64,000 nt of DNA, from contig NZ_CP180212.1 in the NCBI RefSeq assembly GCF_047553015.1, forward strand, positions 248,001-312,000, given 5' to 3'. Source of the DNA: Carnobacterium_A sp047553015. GTDB taxonomy: Bacteria; Bacillota; Bacilli; Lactobacillales; Carnobacteriaceae. The translations under genes were made by a program, and so were the position numbers. Positions 60,680-64,000 of the stretch are shown here, in pieces. Numbering within the stretch: the stretch's first letter is position 1; each line of letters starts with the position of its first letter. The notes under the pieces were generated by a model that saw only the letters and a list, made by a program, of their open reading frames with translations, was not told where the DNA came from and ran no database searches.

Positions 60680-61396
60680 ATGAAAAAAGTTTTAATTGTT
60701 GATGATGAACAATCAATAGTGACTCTGTTAACTTTTAATTTAGAAAAAGAGGGTTATGAGGTACAGACAGCTTTAGATGGATTAGTAGGATACAATTTAG
60801 CTTTAGCGAATGAATATGACTTTATTCTTTTAGATTTAATGATGCCTTCAATGGATGGTATGGAAGTTTGTAAAAAGTTGCGTCAAGAAAAAAAGGATAC
60901 ACCCATTATGATTCTAACAGCTAAAGACGATGAATTAGATAAAATCATCGGATTAGAACTAGGTGCAGACGATTATATGACAAAACCGTTTAGTCCGAGA
61001 GAAGTATTAGCGAGAATGAAAGCTATCATGCGCCGTATTCAACCAGAGATAGCTAGAGATAAAAATAAAGAAAAAGAAGAAAACAATGAAAAAATCGTAA
61101 TTGGTGAGATTTGTATTTTTCCTAGTCAATATAAAGTAATCGTTCGTGAAAAAGAAATTGAGTTGACTCCAAAAGAATTTGAATTATTGCTCTACATGTC
61201 CAAACGATTAAATCGTGTTTTGAGTCGCGAACAATTATTAAATGCTATTTGGAACTTTGATTATATAGGAGAAACAAGAATTGTGGATGCTCATATTAGT
61301 CATATCAGAGAAAAAATAGAATCTGATACTAAAAAACCGGCTTATATTCGAACTGTAAGAGGGTTTGGTTATAAATTTGAGGCACCAAAACGATGA
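60680..61396 (+). CDS. phoP: OmpR-family response regulator PhoP
   Basis: The 238-aa regulator has a receiver domain (LIVDDEQS, phospho-Asp D52 in ILLDLMMPSMDG, and the Lys in YMTKPF) and an OmpR winged helix (about 140-235: ELTPKEFELLLYM, VRGFGYKF). A following PAS-containing kinase and a PstS-like gene identify it as the phosphate-starvation regulator. It overlaps the kinase by four bases (ATGA). ATG 60680 follows GGCGGAGG. Confidence 0.92.
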   Translation: MKKVLIVDDEQSIVTLLTFNLEKEGYEVQTALDGLVGYNLALANEYDFILLDLMMPSMDGMEVCKKLRQEKKDTPIMILTAKDDELDKIIGLELGADDYMTKPFSPREVLARMKAIMRRIQPEIARDKNKEKEENNEKIVIGEICIFPSQYKVIVREKEIELTPKEFELLLYMSKRLNRVLSREQLLNAIWNFDYIGETRIVDAHISHIREKIESDTKKPAYIRTVRGFGYKFEAPKR

Positions 61397-63171
61397 AAAA
61401 GATGCAAACGCAAGTGTTAACTATTTTTATGGTTTTATTTATTATTTTTGGTAGTTGCGTTGTTTTTTTTTCAACTCAGTTGATGCAAAGCTATGCAAAT
61501 GAGAATCAACAAGAGGATTTACTGGAGCAATCTAAGCTTGTCTTAAGTACTATCAATAATCTAGCTAAAGACGAAGCAACCTTTCCTACTTTGAAAGAAG
61601 AAGCAATAAAAGTAAAAGAATACACAAGCCAACGCATCTCATTGATTGATCTAAATGGGACAGTTGTCTACGATTCTAAAATAACTAATCTCACACCATT
61701 AGAAAATCACTCTAATCGCAAAGAAATACAAGCGATTATAAAAGGTGAGTCGCAAGGGACGGATTCGCGTACGAGTAGAAGTACTAAAAAGATTCTTTAC
61801 TATGTTGCACAACCGGTTTTAAGTCAATCAGGCCAGTTAATAGGTGTGCTTCGTTTAGCTAAACCTTTAGCAGAAATGAATCAATTAAATGATCAAATGA
61901 TGCAGTCGATTGTAGCATTCATCTTTTTAGCTTTATTATTGACGGCGGGTATTACTTTTTTAGTCGCGAGATACATTGCTAAGCCAATTGAAGAAGTGAT
62001 GAACGTAGCAAAAAAATTATCTAATAATCACTATGAAGCACGCTTTAGCGGAAATGGTTACGGTGAAATAACTAAACTTGGACAAACAATTAATGAATTA
62101 GCAGAGAGTTTAGACGATCAAATGCAAGAGATTACTCAAAATAAAGAGCGAATCAATGAGTTGATTAATCATTTGGTAATTGGTGTAATGCAACTAGATG
62201 AACACCGGAATATCCAAATAGTTAATCCAGCTATGTGCCAAATTTTTGATATGGATAGTAGTAAATTAATCGGTAAATCTTATGCTGAAGCCACAAAAAG
62301 TTATGGATTAAGCTATTTGATTGAAAAAGCCTATCGAAAAAAAGAAAGACAAAATAAAGAAATTTATTTTTATTTTCCTAGTGAGAGAATTGTTGATGCG
62401 AATATTGTTCCAATAGCAGGAAAGACTAAAGAGGATACGAATCTTATTGTCTTATTGTATGACATTACAGAGATAAGGCGCCTAGAAAAAGTCCGAACTG
62501 ATTTCGTTACCAATGCTTCTCATGAGTTAAGAACTCCAATTACAGCGTTAAAAGGATTTTCAGAAACGTTGTTAGATGGAGCTATGGATGATAAAGTAAT
62601 TCTGAAACAATTTTTAGAGATTATGTTAGAAGAAAGTACACGATTGAATCTTTTAGTAAATGATATATTAGAATTATCTAAACTGGAACAAAGGCAAGTC
62701 CCAATTTCTTTTGAGGAAGTAGTAGTCAAAGATGCTGTTTTGTCTACATTTAAATTGATTAACCAAAAAGCAAAACAAAAAGAAATCACGATGCATTTAT
62801 TTGAAGAAGATTGTGTTAAAATCGACGGAGATAAAAACCGATTAAAACAAGTTTTAGCCAATCTGATTGATAATGCGGTTATGTATACAAAACCTGGTGG
62901 AGTCATAAATGTGACCATTAAAAAAAGTGAGAGTCAGGCTATCATTACCATTAGTGATAATGGAATGGGTATTCCAGAAGATGAAATCAATCGTGTTTTT
63001 GAACGCTTTTATCGAGTAGACAAAGGCAGAAGTCGAAATTCAGGTGGAACAGGATTAGGATTGTCTATTGTAAAATATTTAGTTGAAAACTTTAATGGAA
63101 CAATTACGGTAAAGAGTAAAGTTGGCTTAGGAACAACGTTTACACTAATTTTTCCATTGCGTCACGTATAA
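61393..63171 (+). CDS. phoR: sensor histidine kinase PhoR
   Basis: The 592-aa kinase has a first helix (about 7-28), an extracellular sensor domain (about 29-170), a second helix (about 172-195), HAMP (IAKPIEEVMNVAKKL), a PAS domain (about 245-355), and the HisKA/HATPase unit. H377 in NASHELRTPI is the phosphorylated His; the N, G1 and G2 boxes are NLIDNAVMYT, ISDNGMGIP and GGTGLGLSIV. The architecture is that of PhoR/PnpS. A terminator separates it from pstS. Confidence 0.94.
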   Translation: MKKMQTQVLTIFMVLFIIFGSCVVFFSTQLMQSYANENQQEDLLEQSKLVLSTINNLAKDEATFPTLKEEAIKVKEYTSQRISLIDLNGTVVYDSKITNLTPLENHSNRKEIQAIIKGESQGTDSRTSRSTKKILYYVAQPVLSQSGQLIGVLRLAKPLAEMNQLNDQMMQSIVAFIFLALLLTAGITFLVARYIAKPIEEVMNVAKKLSNNHYEARFSGNGYGEITKLGQTINELAESLDDQMQEITQNKERINELINHLVIGVMQLDEHRNIQIVNPAMCQIFDMDSSKLIGKSYAEATKSYGLSYLIEKAYRKKERQNKEIYFYFPSERIVDANIVPIAGKTKEDTNLIVLLYDITEIRRLEKVRTDFVTNASHELRTPITALKGFSETLLDGAMDDKVILKQFLEIMLEESTRLNLLVNDILELSKLEQRQVPISFEEVVVKDAVLSTFKLINQKAKQKEITMHLFEEDCVKIDGDKNRLKQVLANLIDNAVMYTKPGGVINVTIKKSESQAIITISDNGMGIPEDEINRVFERFYRVDKGRSRNSGGTGLGLSIVKYLVENFNGTITVKSKVGLGTTFTLIFPLRHV

Positions 63172-63174
63172 AAT

Positions 63175-63220
63175 AAAAAACTAAGAAAAAGTAGCTTTCA
63201 TTACTTTTTCTTAGTTTTTT
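63175..63220 (+). terminator. terminator of phoPR
   Basis: A perfect 19-bp inverted repeat (63175-63193 with 63202-63220) with T6 on the right. Confidence 0.9.
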
Positions 63221-63230
63221 TATGTAGCCC

Positions 63231-63268
63231 TTCGCAACTCCTTTACAAAGAGCTACACAAACGTTACA
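63231..63268 (+). promoter_or_regulatory. PhoP-box-like array before pstS
   Basis: TTCGCA (63231), TTTACA (63242), GCTACA (63252) and GTTACA (63263) repeat at 10-11 bp, close to the TTNACA boxes of PhoP with helical phasing. A -10-like TATAAG (63303-63308) follows with no -35, as expected for an activator-dependent promoter. Confidence 0.6.
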
Positions 63269-63357
63269 CAAAGAGAGAACGAAATAGACAGTCATCCTTT
63301 ACTATAAGAGATGTGGACAAGAAGAAGTCCAACACTATAAAAAAAGGATGGAATACT

Positions 63358-64000
63358 ATGCATATCAAAAAATCATCGAAAGTACTAGTTTCTTTAGGAA
63401 TGGCATTATTTTTAGCTGCTTGTGGCAATTCATCTTCTGATACAACCGGTTCGAGTTTAACGGAAGGAGAATTTGATCTTACTCAATCCATACATGTGAT
63501 TTCTCGCGAAGATGGTTCAGGAACACGTGGTGCATTTACTGAAATTGCAAAAGTACGAGAAAAAGATGCCGATGGCAATGAGATAGATGCAACCTATATG
63601 GAGGCTGTAATCCAAAATAGTACAGATGGAGTCATGACTTCTGTTGCAGGCGACGTAACTTCGATAGGGTATATTTCACTGGGGTCTGTGAACGATACAA
63701 TCAAAGCTCTAAAGATAGAAGGCGTTCATCCTACTCCTGAAACAATTAAAGATAACTCATACGCAATTGCACGTCCCTTTAATCTCGTTTATAAAGATAA
63801 GTTAAGCAAAGAAGCACAAGATTTTTGGGATTTTATGTTTAGTCAACAAGGACAAGAAATGGTTGTAAAAGAAGGATACATTGAAGCGGATGATCAAGCC
63901 GTTATCTACACGGCACCAGAAAATCTAGATGGAAAAGTCAGCATTGTAGGCTCAACATCCGTTACCTCTGTTATGGAAGTTCTTGCTGAAGAATATCAGG
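63358..64000 (+). CDS. pstS: phosphate ABC transporter substrate-binding lipoprotein PstS-like, N-terminal part (cut by window end)
   Basis: The ATG at 63358 follows AAAAGGATG, and the frame is open to the window end (214 codons visible). The lipoprotein signal ends at C22 (LFLAAC). The phosphate-binding SREDGSGTR motif comes early (about residues 50-58), then IGYISLGSVND and the PBP-like FSQQGQEMVVKEGY. Near the right edge GKVSIVGSTSVTSVMEVL looks like the opening of another PBP half-domain. Normal PstS has these in the other order. The PhoP boxes and the PhoPR neighbours support a phosphate-uptake role. Confidence 0.85.
   Translation, partial: MHIKKSSKVLVSLGMALFLAACGNSSSDTTGSSLTEGEFDLTQSIHVISREDGSGTRGAFTEIAKVREKDADGNEIDATYMEAVIQNSTDGVMTSVAGDVTSIGYISLGSVNDTIKALKIEGVHPTPETIKDNSYAIARPFNLVYKDKLSKEAQDFWDFMFSQQGQEMVVKEGYIEADDQAVIYTAPENLDGKVSIVGSTSVTSVMEVLAEEYQ

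Overview
The window is chromosomal DNA from a low-GC Gram-positive bacterium, most likely a lactic acid bacterium of the Carnobacteriaceae (Carnobacterium-like; the genus is an inference). The evidence is AT-rich codon use, strong Shine-Dalgarno sites, dense intrinsic terminators, a CIRCE-controlled groESL operon, Rex, class II GalT, LCP/TagO wall-polymer genes, and a gene order (tsaB-rimI-tsaD / ABC-F / rex / ydiK / ydiL / groES / groEL) like that of Bacillus. No tRNA, rRNA, CRISPR array, IS transposase or prophage gene was recognised.

Layout. 1-3.7 kb: small accessory genes (acetyltransferase end, unknown membrane or secreted proteins, a membrane-protein/XRE-regulator pair). 3.9-6.5 kb: oligoendopeptidase F and a membrane-anchored CAP protein. 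6.6-13.8 kb: a galactoside operon, GH42 beta-galactosidase-galK-galT-galM-galR, with a promoter and a cre/GalR-type operator. 14-15.3 kb: RluA-type pseudouridine synthase and CsbD. 15.8-25.2 kb: the t6A genes with two tandem RimI-like acetyltransferases, ABC-F, Rex, YdiK, YdiL and GroESL. The groES-groEL spacer is unusually long (377 bp) and rich in inverted repeats. 25.5-32.4 kb: a type I restriction-modification system in the order hsdM-hsdS-hsdR, with an oversized HsdM. 32.6-35.5 kb: small envelope proteins, an acetyltransferase and an FMN reductase. 35.8-38.2 kb: pncB and nadE (NAD salvage). 38.2-41.2 kb: a GtrB-type polyprenyl-phosphate glycosyltransferase paired with an LtaS-like phosphoglycerol transferase. 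41.2-43.8 kb: nagA-nagB-nagR with a dre operator inside the promoter. 43.9-47.2 kb: two LCP ligases flanking TagO. 47.3-51.9 kb: YigZ, DegV, ComFA-ComFC and long HPF. 52.3-56 kb: SecA and RF2 with a programmed +1 frameshift. 56.4-60.6 kb: FtsE-FtsX, a coiled-coil NlpC/P60 hydrolase (CwlO/PcsB role) and a MinJ-like PDZ membrane protein. 60.7-64 kb: PhoP-PhoR, a phosphate-box array and the start of a PstS-like lipoprotein whose domain order looks rearranged.

How the parts fit: much of the right half concerns the cell envelope and division (TagO/LCP, LtaS/GtrB, FtsEX plus hydrolase, MinJ-like, PhoPR). The left half is carbon use and conserved housekeeping. The hsd cassette is the clearest accessory insertion. 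I found no convincing wholly new system. The best leads are the groES-groEL spacer and its motif relatives, the GtrB/LtaS-like pair, the oversized HsdM, and the PstS domain order.
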